Assembly (NCBI GenBank): GCA_963668245.2
Contig: CAXXKB010000001.1
Coordinates: 1-10,895 of the forward strand
DNA length: 10,895 bases
Source: Anoxybacterium sp963668245
GTDB lineage: Bacteria > Bacillota > Clostridia > Peptostreptococcales > Anaerovoracaceae
Direction of reading: 5' to 3'
Shown here: one piece after another, positions 1 through 5,794 of the stretch
Position numbering within the stretch: position 1 is the stretch's first letter
Layout of the letters: each line of letters opens with the position of its first letter
Position numbers and translations under genes: made by a program
The notes under the pieces: generated by a model
The model's database searches: none
What the model saw: the letters and a program-made list of their open reading frames with translations, nothing else
Told to the model about the DNA's origin: nothing

Positions 1-171
1 GAAACGATTAATTGTAGAAGGCGCTACATTACATACCTCTGCGACTGTTTCTAATGAAAATCCCTCAATCTTATGGAAATTTTCGAGCAATGTTTTCGCT
101 ATATGATAGTTAATATCTTTATCAAGAGAATTGTTTATGTAAGCTAAAAGATTATAAATCAATGTTTCCAC
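1..171 (-). CDS. RpiR/MurR-family transcriptional regulator, N-terminal part (cut by window edge)
   Basis: This is the first 57 codons of a minus-strand gene that runs off the left edge. The start is taken as GTG at 171-169, because the nearby ATG (173-171) hits a stop after four codons and the GTG has an AGAGGTGG ribosome site about 6 bases upstream. The peptide begins METLIYNLLAYINNSLDKDI and continues through a helical stretch to LETVAEVCNVAPSTINRF. That ending matches the HTH_6 DNA-binding domain of RpiR/MurR regulators, where a Ser/Thr-x-x-Arg-Phe recognition helix is typical. Such proteins usually carry a C-terminal SIS domain that binds a phosphosugar and control sugar-catabolic or PTS genes; that part is not in the window. 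The target genes presumably lie further left. The family call rests only on the HTH pattern. Confidence 0.7.
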   Translation of the reverse strand, partial: METLIYNLLAYINNSLDKDINYHIAKTLLENFHKIEGFSLETVAEVCNVAPSTINRF

Positions 172-207
172 ATTTCCCACCTCTTCAATTGATTTCAATC
201 ACTTCAT

Positions 208-457
208 TATTTTAACATTTTTGATAAAGAAACATTGAGAAATTCTCCAGAAGGCTCTTTAAAACGTCTGGGAACGGATTATATTGATTTGTACTATATT
301 CATCGTGTGGATCCTGATATTCCAATTGAAGAAGTGGCCCAGACTCTGGAAGAGCTGAAAATTGGGGTAGTTGCTTACAGTCCCTTAGGTAGAGGATCAA
401 TTAGAAATTGTAGGAGATCGTTATGATCAAGAACAAAACAAACGGACGGGTAAATAG
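208..457 (+). pseudogene. Aldo/keto reductase remnant with several internal deletions
   Basis: The frame through 235-409 reads EGSLKRLGTDYIDLYYIHRV (the hallmark AKR segment), then DPDIPIEEVAQTLEELK, and then jumps directly to IGVVAYSPLGRG. In intact AKRs about 80 residues of barrel separate these last two motifs, so a large in-frame piece is missing. A smaller gap is visible just before EGSLKR, where NSPE normally continues with an IRRSVE-like helix. The N-terminal cofactor and catalytic part is absent. After the GRG motif the reading shifts at about 410-413 to a frame giving GDRYDQEQNKRTGK and a stop at 455-457, which resembles the C-terminal end of some AKRs. There is no plausible start codon with a ribosome site. 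I read this as a relic of an NADPH-dependent AKR of roughly 310-330 residues, reduced to about 80 codons. The AKR identity is strong; the C-terminal fragment assignment is tentative. Confidence 0.75.
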
Positions 458-530
458 TGTCTGCGGGATATTTCCCTGATCTTAGGCTGCTGTTGAGTCC
501 AACCAATTTATGAGAAGGAGGAGTAAAAAA

Positions 531-653
531 ATAGGCTTTCTTTGATCTCTAATTGTCGGTGGTGTCTTAGATGCACTCGCTGGAGCTTTTTTGTGTAAAG
601 ATGTTCCCGTTGGCATTATCTGTTTTTGTGCCCATTGCACAGAGTCGGTGTAA
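531..653 (+). pseudogene. Decayed GlsB/YeaQ/YmgE-type small membrane protein
   Basis: A strong AGGAGG (516-521) precedes ATA at 531, exactly where an ATG start is expected. The frame then reads GFL-stop-SLIVGGVLDALAGAFLCKDVPVGII. With the stop (TGA, 543-545) read as Trp, this matches the first half of the Gly/Ala-rich transglycosylase-associated membrane proteins (GlsB/YeaQ/YmgE family, about 80-90 residues), whose N-terminus is typically GFLWSLIVGG followed by an ALAGA helix and a GKDVPGGIIGN loop. The start codon is ATG to ATA, Trp5 is TGA, two family glycines are replaced (by Asp14 and Cys22), and after GII the reading turns into unrelated residues and stops at 651-653, so the second helix is lost. 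Intact members are general-stress (alkaline, bile) inner-membrane proteins. Identification is from remembered family consensus and the good position of the ribosome site. Confidence 0.68.
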
Positions 654-692
654 AAACGTGCAAGGTATACATACTCAAAAAACAGTCCGCTT

Positions 693-712
693 GCTATAGT
701 GAATGCTATAGT
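693..712 (+). repeat. Short direct repeat upstream of the RidA-triplet gene
   Basis: The octamer GCTATAGT occurs at 693-700 and again at 705-712, separated by GAAT. Each copy contains a TATAGT that could act as a -10 element, and the pair sits 60-80 bases ahead of the probable start at 774. No good -35 hexamer lies at the right distance from either copy. It could be a regulator site, a promoter remnant or chance. Confidence 0.3.
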
Positions 713-773
713 AACCGCTTTAATGGGTTGCTGCTGTAAGCTAAAAAATTATCTAAAAGGGGATACAAATATA

Positions 774-2041
774 ATGAGTGGCTACAACACAGTATTAGCA
801 AGAAATACAGAAAACGCACCAAAAAGTTCTCTATCTACACAATCGGTAGCTTTTTCCCATTACAATCATCTATCCGCTCAGTTACCGCTGGATCCAAAAA
901 CAGGCAAAATGGTAGCCGATGGCGTGAAAGAGCAGGCGGAACAATGCCTGAAAAATATGAAAGCAATCGTCGAAAGTGTTGCCCATGTTATGGATGATGT
1001 GGTCGCAGTCACTGTATTCCTTAAAGACAGCGCTGATATGGCGGCTGTAGATGAAGTTTACACAACCTTTTTCCAAAACGGTGTTCCTGCACGGACAACG
1101 CTCGCAGTTTCAGCGCTGCCTATGGATGCTTTGGTGCAAATGGAGGCACTTGTGTCAAACGGGGAAGGTACAATTCCAAATGCGCCGCAAGTAGGCGATC
1201 TCGTAAAGGTTACAAATAATACGTCGTATGCGCCAGTAAGTCCGTTATCTGCGCAATCGGTAGCTTTTTCTCATTACAATCATCTATCCGCTCAGTTACC
1301 ACTGGATCCAGCAACAGGCAAAATGGTAGCCGGTGGCGTGAAAGAACAGGCTGGACAGTGCTTGAAGAATATAAAGGCAATTTTAGAAAGTATGGATGTT
1401 CCTTTTGACGACATTGTTAAAGTAAATATCTTCCTTAACGATCTCTCGGATATGGAAGTTGTAAATGAAGTTTATACAACCTTTTTCCCGGACTCAGCTA
1501 TCGCCAGAGCCGTAGCCTATGTGCCCGCCCGAACAATTGTTGCGGCTTCAGGATTACCACTGGATGCTTTGGTACAAATCGAAGCGGTGGTATCACACGG
1601 AGATGGTACACCTCCGCAAGCAGTAGAAGACAGACACGGGCTCATCATAGAAGCCAGAAATACGGAAGATGCGCCTAAAGACGCACTGTCTACACAAACG
1701 GTAGCTTTCTCTCATTACAATCATCTATCCGCTCAATTACCGCTGGATCCAAAAACTGGCAAAATGGTAGCCGGTGGCGTGAAAGAGCAGGCTGAACAGT
1801 GCTTGAAAAACATCAAGGCGATTGTTGAGAGTATCGATCACGCAATGGACGATGTGGTCAAAGTAACTGTGCTTCTTAAAATTATGCTGATATGGCTGCT
1901 GTAGATGAAGTTTATACAACCTTTTTCCCAAGCGGTATTCCTGCACGGACAACATTTGCAGTTTCAGCGCTGCCGATGGATGCTTTAGTCCAGATCGATG
2001 CAGTTGTATCAAACGCCGAAGGAACACCTCCAATAGCTTAA
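774..2041 (+). pseudogene. Triple-domain RidA (YjgF/YER057c/UK114) fusion protein, frameshifted in the third domain
   Basis: Three consecutive RidA-like domains are encoded, each with the block SVAFSHYNHLSAQLPLDP (TVAFSHYN in the third), then GVKEQA.QCLKN, MDDVV/FDDIV, VYTTFF, a PAR motif and LP.DALVQ. ATG 774 is chosen because AAGGGGAT lies upstream; an in-frame ATG at 699 has no ribosome site. Domains start near residues 1, 147 and 294. The PAR arginines (about R107 and R253) match the carboxylate-binding Arg105 of E. coli RidA; the residue aligned with its Glu120 is Gln. RidA enzymes hydrolyse reactive enamine/imine intermediates to ketoacids and normally are single ~125-residue chains forming trimers; here one chain carries three. 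After ...VTVLLK the frame breaks at about 1880: one base is missing relative to repeat 1, giving a stop at 1902-1904. In the -1 frame the remainder YADMAAVDEVYTTFFPSG continues to TAA at 2041. The intact product would be about 422 residues. It may be a real lesion or a sequencing error. Confidence 0.85.
858..1735 (+). repeat. Intragenic repeats of the RidA triplet
   Basis: An identical 23-base block occurs at 858-880, 1272-1294 and 1713-1735, inside a longer zone of high nucleotide similarity that continues through the GVKEQA coding segment. The spacings are 414 and 441 bases. The extra 27 bases reflect nine additional codons (around AIARAVAY, before the PAR motif) in domain 2 only. The conserved block is far more alike at the DNA level than the linkers are, which points to recent duplication or gene conversion among the repeats. 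Confidence 0.85.
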
Positions 2042-2092
2042 AAAAACAGCCGGATACTCCGCGATTTTTCGCGGAGATCCGGCTGTTTTTAA
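2042..2092 (+). terminator. Strong intrinsic terminator after the RidA triplet
   Basis: It begins at the last base of the stop codon region. The arm 2042-2064 (AAAAACAGCCGGAT, a bulged A, CTCCGCGA) pairs with 2069-2090 (TCGCGGAG, ATCCGGCTGTTTTT) around a TTTT loop, and ends in a T run. The A run on the 5' side would give a U tail on the other strand too, so it could work both ways, although no convergent gene is present here. Its position after 2041, not after the premature stop at 1904, supports 2041 as the original gene end. Confidence 0.92.
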
Positions 2093-2166
2093 TTCTTAGA
2101 CTATGCAAGGACTGCAAAATAATTATCGGATAGCCTAAGTTAACGGAATCCAGTCGTTATAGACAT

Positions 2167-2192
2167 TTGTATCTAACAAGATGCGCTATAAT
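2167..2192 (+). promoter_or_regulatory. Possible promoter for the flavodoxin gene
   Basis: A perfect TATAAT lies at 2187-2192. The nearest -35-like hexamer, TTGTAT at 2167-2172, is only 14 bases away, which is short, and TAGACA at 2160-2165 is 21 bases away. A promoter is expected here because a strong terminator lies just upstream at 2042-2092, but the exact -35 is uncertain. Confidence 0.35.
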
Positions 2193-2264
2193 ACTAGTAT
2201 AGAATCTAGCTTTACTTCACGGCTTATATAGTAGATAAAATAAGTAATGAAAGGGCTGAAAAAA

Positions 2265-2789
2265 ATGAAGAATATCGTTTTATACAAAAGCAGATATGGG
2301 AATACTTTTCAGTATGCGACTTGGATTGCTGAAGCACTCCAATGGGAAATCAGAGAATTTTCGGAGTTTAAAAAAGAGGAGATCAACGAATATCAGAACA
2401 TCATTTTTGGAACGGGTGTATACATGGGCAAGATGAATCAAATCAAAAAAGTGCTGAAATGGTTTGAAGACAAGCCCATTATTATTTTTGCCTGTGCCGG
2501 TAACAACAATGTACGAGAAGATATTGAGGTGATCAAGCGGAATAATTTTACGGAAGAACAGTTGGCATTCCACAATTTTTTTTATCTGCCTGGAGGTGTT
2601 GATTTTTCAAAAGTGAAAGGACTATTTAAAAGCATGTTAAATGTGTTCAGAAAAGTCCTGGAGATGAAAAAAAACAAAACGGAAGAGCAGAAAGCTATTC
2701 TTGAAGGGTTTTATCATCCGACTAATTATGTCGACAAAAAACACATTGAACCTATTCTTGCCTTTGTTCAAAAATCCGATATTCCATAA
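2265..2789 (+). CDS. Flavodoxin-domain protein, HemG-like (Flavodoxin_5 type)
   Basis: The product is 174 residues, predicted cytoplasmic. The start is ATG 2265, preceded by an AAAGGG ribosome site with about 9 bases of spacing; an in-frame ATG at 2247 would place the start before that site. The N-terminus MKNIVLYKSRYGNTFQYATW is a beta strand followed by the FMN phosphate-binding loop (SRYGNT) and helix. Strand 3, NIIFGTGVYMGKM, and strand 4, PIIIFACAG, follow the flavodoxin order. The later FYLPGGVDFSKVKGLFKSML segment and lysine-rich helix resemble the long loop of the HemG/flavodoxin_5 group, which includes the protoporphyrinogen IX dehydrogenase of enterobacteria. Many Firmicute members have no proven substrate, so a general FMN redox role is the safe call. 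A TspO/MBR gene follows 87 bases downstream in the same direction and may be co-transcribed. Confidence 0.85.
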   Translation: MKNIVLYKSRYGNTFQYATWIAEALQWEIREFSEFKKEEINEYQNIIFGTGVYMGKMNQIKKVLKWFEDKPIIIFACAGNNNVREDIEVIKRNNFTEEQLAFHNFFYLPGGVDFSKVKGLFKSMLNVFRKVLEMKKNKTEEQKAILEGFYHPTNYVDKKHIEPILAFVQKSDIP

Positions 2790-2846
2790 GAGGCATAACT
2801 AAAGCAAATCTTGAAAGCAGCAAAAGAATAGTGCGCAATAGCTGAA

Positions 2847-2858
2847 TCATCATGATGA
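2847..2858. promoter_or_regulatory. Perfect 12-base palindrome before the TspO-like gene
   Basis: TCATCATGATGA is a perfect palindrome ending 5 bases before the GGAGGG ribosome site of the next gene. It could be an operator half-site pair or a short structure affecting translation, but 12 A/T-rich bases can arise by chance. No clear -35/-10 pair lies in the 87-base gap between the two genes. Confidence 0.25.
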
Positions 2859-2876
2859 CAAATGGAGGGAAAGAAA

Positions 2877-3680
2877 ATGAAACTTAAAACAAAATCATGG
2901 ATCAACGCAATTTTTTTGATTGTCACATTAATCGTAAATGGCATGGGTGCTTTTGGTATCATCAACGGTCTTTCACAAAAAGAAGTTTCTGATATGTATC
3001 AAACGCTCATCACACCCGCACCTTCAACTTTTAGTATTTGGAGCGTTATATACACTTTCTTAATCATTTCTATTGTTGTCATGATTTTCAAGAATCAAGA
3101 TTCTTACTTTGAGCGAGCAGTTGATGAGATCAGTTTTTTGTTCTGGCTTTCCTGTGCTTTAAATATAGTGTGGATTGTTAGTTTTTCTTATAATTTAATC
3201 GGATTGTCAACAATTTTCATATTTGCATTCTTGATCGTCATGGTTTTAATCGTAGAGCGCGTTGGTAAAATTCAGACAAGCGGACGGTTCTTGCTGCCGA
3301 TTACTTTTGGATTGTATTCAGGATGGCTTTTTATAGCAACAGTGGTAAATATAGCAGCTGGGCTTGTAAAAGCAGAATGGGGGAGATTTGGAATCTCTGA
3401 AGAAATCTGGAGTTCGGTCATTCTTCTTGTTGCAGTTGGCTTGACGCTACTGGTTCTGCTAAAAACAAAAAATGCACTATTCCCAATTCCGATTGCTTGG
3501 GCATATTTTGGGATCTATAATTTTTTATCAGCGCCAGAAGGTTTCCAAGGGAAATATACTTTGTTGCCAAATGTTGCTTTAATAGGAATCGTTCTTTTGA
3601 TCGGCTTATCAGCGATTCAATTCTATAAAAACAAGTATATGGTTATGCCGAGTGCTTTGGATCAAAACAAATTAGCTTGA
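2877..3680 (+). CDS. TspO/MBR-family integral membrane protein (long form)
   Basis: This is a 267-residue, strongly hydrophobic protein. ATG 2877 is chosen because GGAGGG (2864-2869) sits 7 bases upstream; an in-frame ATG at 2862 overlaps that site. Hydrophobic segments lie near residues 10-30, 55-72, 86-104, 108-127, 138-162, 180-196, 200-215 and 231-250, so roughly seven or eight helices against five in classical 160-residue TspO. Family marks are TLITPAPSTFSIWSVIYTFL (like the TPxxxTFSIWxxIY signature of long-form members), LNIVWIVSF and PITFGLYSGWLFIATVVNIA, which parallels the Trp-rich TspO helix. TspO proteins bind porphyrins and other hydrophobic ligands; the role of the longer Firmicute forms is not established. 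The gene follows a HemG-like flavodoxin, compatible with porphyrin or redox stress handling (inference). Confidence 0.85.
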   Translation: MKLKTKSWINAIFLIVTLIVNGMGAFGIINGLSQKEVSDMYQTLITPAPSTFSIWSVIYTFLIISIVVMIFKNQDSYFERAVDEISFLFWLSCALNIVWIVSFSYNLIGLSTIFIFAFLIVMVLIVERVGKIQTSGRFLLPITFGLYSGWLFIATVVNIAAGLVKAEWGRFGISEEIWSSVILLVAVGLTLLVLLKTKNALFPIPIAWAYFGIYNFLSAPEGFQGKYTLLPNVALIGIVLLIGLSAIQFYKNKYMVMPSALDQNKLA

Positions 3681-3686
3681 TTAACG

Positions 3687-3708
3687 ATTGTCAACTTGGC
3701 AATTTTTG
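3687..3708 (+). terminator. Weak hairpin with T tract after the TspO-like gene
   Basis: ATTGTC (3687-3692) can pair with GGCAAT (3698-3703), with one G-T pair, around an AACTT loop, directly followed by TTTT. The stem is only 6 bp, so it is at most a weak or accessory terminator. The strong one lies at 3789-3835. The bases between (3709-3788) hold no gene that I can see. Confidence 0.35.
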
Positions 3709-3788
3709 TATGATTGATTTGAAAAAAATCAACAAAAAAGGTAGAGTTTTTCGTTCATAAGTATAACTTACTTAATTCACAGATACTT

Positions 3789-3835
3789 AAAAAAACCGTG
3801 TACTTGCGATTTATTCGCAAGTACACGGTTTTTTT
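3789..3835. terminator. Bidirectional intrinsic terminator between convergent genes
   Basis: A perfect 21-bp stem (3789-3809 with 3815-3835) has the core ACCGTGTACTTGCGA, a TTTAT loop, an A run on the left and a T run on the right. It therefore yields a U-tailed hairpin on both strands. It ends the plus-strand flavodoxin/TspO unit and, read leftwards, the minus-strand lipoprotein gene, whose stop codon lies 10 bases away. Confidence 0.95.
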
Positions 3836-3844
3836 TGCTTTGGA

Positions 3845-4246
3845 TCATTTTGATTTTTCGACTTTTATAATCCCCATGCCGGGAATCTGCGGAGGGATGG
3901 ACATCGTGGTGGGTGCATGCTCGACTAAGGTGACGGTTACGCTGTCTCCGTTTTCTAATGCTGACAGAGGTATAGTTTCACCGGAGGATAAGTCGGTCAA
4001 GGGAACACCTTCCATCAACAGGATAACTTCATCGAAAGAAGCAGCTTCCGAAGATTCTACCGGAACTAAGTCAGACACGAACAAACCACCTTCATGCGTT
4101 TCGCCGCTGTCGATAACCGTTCCTGTATACAGTACAGTTGCTTCTTCATTTTCCGCAACCTCACTATTCACGCTCGCCTGAGAACTGGCGGCGCCGCAGC
4201 CGCTCAGCAGAGCCGTAGTGAGAAAGCACAAGATTAACTTTTTCAA
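3845..4246 (-). CDS. Small secreted lipoprotein of unknown function (possibly DUF3221-like)
   Basis: The product is 133 residues starting at TTG (4246-4244), with AGGAGG on the minus strand (4259-4254) 7 bases upstream. A longer frame from 4291 would read through this ribosome site and lacks one of its own. The N-terminus MKKLILCFLTTALLSGC is a type II signal peptide: two Lys, a hydrophobic core and the lipobox LSGC with Cys17 as the lipidated residue. A Ser/Ala/Glu-rich linker follows, then a mostly beta region with VLYTGTVIDSGETHEGGLFV, a Gly-Asp-Ser-Val turn, and the ending SIPPQIPGMGIIKVEK. That order (a repeated short strand, a GD turn, then a SxPPQ/PAQ-like tail) recalls small OB-fold-like lipoproteins such as DUF3221, but I cannot confirm the family. 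It is expected on the outer face of the membrane and is transcribed alone. Confidence 0.78.
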   Translation of the reverse strand: MKKLILCFLTTALLSGCGAASSQASVNSEVAENEEATVLYTGTVIDSGETHEGGLFVSDLVPVESSEAASFDEVILLMEGVPLTDLSSGETIPLSALENGDSVTVTLVEHAPTTMSIPPQIPGMGIIKVEKSK

Positions 4247-4277
4247 ACAAATTCCTCCTTGTTGTTCAGATAATCCA

Positions 4278-4307
4278 AGTATAACCCACACGACAATAAA
4301 TGTTCAA
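4278..4307 (-). promoter_or_regulatory. Promoter of the lipoprotein gene
   Basis: On the minus strand TTGAAC (4307-4302) and TATACT (4283-4278) are separated by 18 bases, a good sigma-A-type match. The -10 lies about 30 bases upstream of the TTG start and about 20 bases before the ribosome site. Confidence 0.65.
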
Positions 4308-4359
4308 ATATTAACTCAAATGTAAAATAAAGTCTCCAGGCTAAATCGCTTATGCCTTG

Positions 4360-5607
4360 TTAAGTCTCCGTAAAATAGTGCTTACTATATTGCGAAGGAG
4401 AAAGCGAAGTCGTTTTTTTAAATACCCTACTAAAATAATTTAGATCATTGAATCCTACCATGAGCGCAACCTCTGTAATCGATACATTTCCCCTTTCCAA
4501 GTAGCGTTTCGCCTCTTCTATTCTCTTTTGATTAATATAGTCAACGATGCTCCTGCTCGTTTCTGCTTTGAATTTACGTGAAAGATGTGAGGCATTCACG
4601 TAAAGTTCATCAGCAATGATAGATAATGATAAATCCTCTTCTAGATGCATATGGATGTAATTCACGGCCTTTTTAACAAGAAGACTATAATGACGGGTAG
4701 AAAAATCTCTTACAGCTGCACAGTATTCATAAACCATCGCTTCCCCCAACTGTTTTAAGACGGAAAGGCTGGAGGCTCTTTCAATCAAAATCGCAAATTT
4801 TTCGGAAATATGATGAATGTAAAGAGGATGAACACCGCCTCTTTCAGCTGCGGTTCTGGAAATTGTATTCATAACCAATACGATATTCTTTGCAGATCGA
4901 ATAGGGCTTTCAGGTATTCGATTTAAAAAAATCAATAAAATATCTTTGTTGGAGTCGTTTAAAATACGGGTAATTTTATCTTTATTTCCTTGGGCGATGG
5001 CGTCCACAATCTCTTTTTCTAATCGAAACCGCTCCTCTATCTGATCGTTACTCTCAGCTATTGCTAGTTTTAATTCTTCTCTATTGAGAGTGGAGACAAC
5101 CCGTTCTGCCCCTAGCGATTGCGTTTCAATGTAAGCATGTGCAAACAAATTTACGAGTAATTCACCGATGCTTTGGGCGTTTTTTCTGCTGACAACGGAT
5201 AAAGAGTGATAAAATTCTTCGAGTGATTTTCGTTCGCTTATGGGTGCGTTGTTTTTCGCAACAATATCGCTGATTAATCCAATGCCAGGTATACTCGAAA
5301 CAAAAGGACCCATTAAAACAGCCCCGCAACAGTCGCCTTTTATCCAAATTCCCGTTGCAATGTATTCAAGGTTAAAAGCATTGACATGATGGTAGTAGTG
5401 AGTTGTTTCACCCTGTCTCAGTTGCTTGATTAGGATAGGGTACTCTTTGTCTAAACTTTGAAGTGTGACAGGGATAAGATAATCCAGGAGATGAAAAAGA
5501 ACAGTGCCATCTTGATCCATTAACCGAACGTCAAGTTTAGTCACATCATGTAAGATGCGGCATTTCTTCTTAAGCTCGTCTATATTATTTCCCCAATTTT
5601 CAATCAT
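4360..5607 (-). CDS. AraC-family transcriptional regulator with uncharacterised N-terminal sensor region
   Basis: The product is 415 residues. ATG 5607 has AGGAGG-type pairing (plus-strand TCCTCC at 5614-5619) 6 bases upstream. The C-terminal ~108 residues form the double-HTH AraC DNA-binding domain: the first HTH near 328-347 (LSIIADELYVNASHLSRKFK) and the second near 377-397 with the family signature ITEVALMVGFNDLNYFSRVFKK, ending in SPSQYSKHY. The first ~300 residues are not a simple cupin arm. They begin with a region (RLMDQDGTVLFH, then IKGDCCGAVLMGPFV) that looks like a small-molecule sensor fold, followed by a long mainly helical region (IAQGNKDKITRILND and on). There are no membrane segments, so it is cytoplasmic. 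The gene is divergent from the GH2 glycosidase with 187 bases between starts, the usual layout for an activator and its target; a glycoside or sugar as ligand is inference. Confidence 0.9.
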   Translation of the reverse strand: MIENWGNNIDELKKKCRILHDVTKLDVRLMDQDGTVLFHLLDYLIPVTLQSLDKEYPILIKQLRQGETTHYYHHVNAFNLEYIATGIWIKGDCCGAVLMGPFVSSIPGIGLISDIVAKNNAPISERKSLEEFYHSLSVVSRKNAQSIGELLVNLFAHAYIETQSLGAERVVSTLNREELKLAIAESNDQIEERFRLEKEIVDAIAQGNKDKITRILNDSNKDILLIFLNRIPESPIRSAKNIVLVMNTISRTAAERGGVHPLYIHHISEKFAILIERASSLSVLKQLGEAMVYEYCAAVRDFSTRHYSLLVKKAVNYIHMHLEEDLSLSIIADELYVNASHLSRKFKAETSRSIVDYINQKRIEEAKRYLERGNVSITEVALMVGFNDLNYFSRVFKKTTSLSPSQYSKHYFTET

Positions 5608-5638
5608 ATCTTTTCCTCCATGCTTCCGTATACGTTTA

Positions 5639-5644
5639 ATTATA
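5639..5644 (-). promoter_or_regulatory. Possible -10 of the AraC-type regulator gene
   Basis: Plus-strand ATTATA reads TATAAT on the minus strand, about 20 bases before the regulator's ribosome site. I see no convincing -35 hexamer 16-18 bases further upstream (5662-5667 reads TAGCAC on the minus strand), so activation or autoregulation is possible. Confidence 0.35.
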
Positions 5645-5704
5645 CAAAAAAAAGCAGATATGTGCTAGTTTAGGCAAGAAAATGCGAGTGTATTTTGTGA
5701 GGAC

Positions 5705-5732
5705 TTGTTAAGATAGAGGGGTAAGCTAGGAT
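5705..5732 (+). promoter_or_regulatory. Possible promoter of the GH2 glycosidase gene
   Basis: TTGTTA (5705-5710) and TAGGAT (5727-5732) are 16 bases apart. Both hexamers are imperfect, as is common for AraC-activated promoters. They lie about 50 bases ahead of the AGGAGG ribosome site. The region between this and the regulator start would hold the activator sites; I could not pick out a convincing repeated operator. Confidence 0.35.
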
Positions 5733-5794
5733 GTACGATAGGCGTTCAGACGGTGTAGCACTCAGATTGCTTAGTTAATTTAGGAGGAAAATAA

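Noticed and set aside
699..773. Upstream ATG at 699 as the RidA start
   Set aside because: The extra 25 residues (with a CCC run) are unlike RidA N-termini and no ribosome site precedes 699, whereas 774 has AAGGGGAT upstream.
1737..2117. Minus-strand open frame across the third RidA domain
   Set aside because: It runs through the terminator hairpin, has no ribosome site, and only mirrors the RidA coding strand.
3714..3732. TTGATTT/AAATCAA hairpin as a terminator
   Set aside because: It is A/T-only with no T run afterwards.
3798..4181. Plus-strand open frame opposite the lipoprotein gene
   Set aside because: It begins inside the terminator, has no ribosome site, and reads as an antisense shadow of the lipoprotein.
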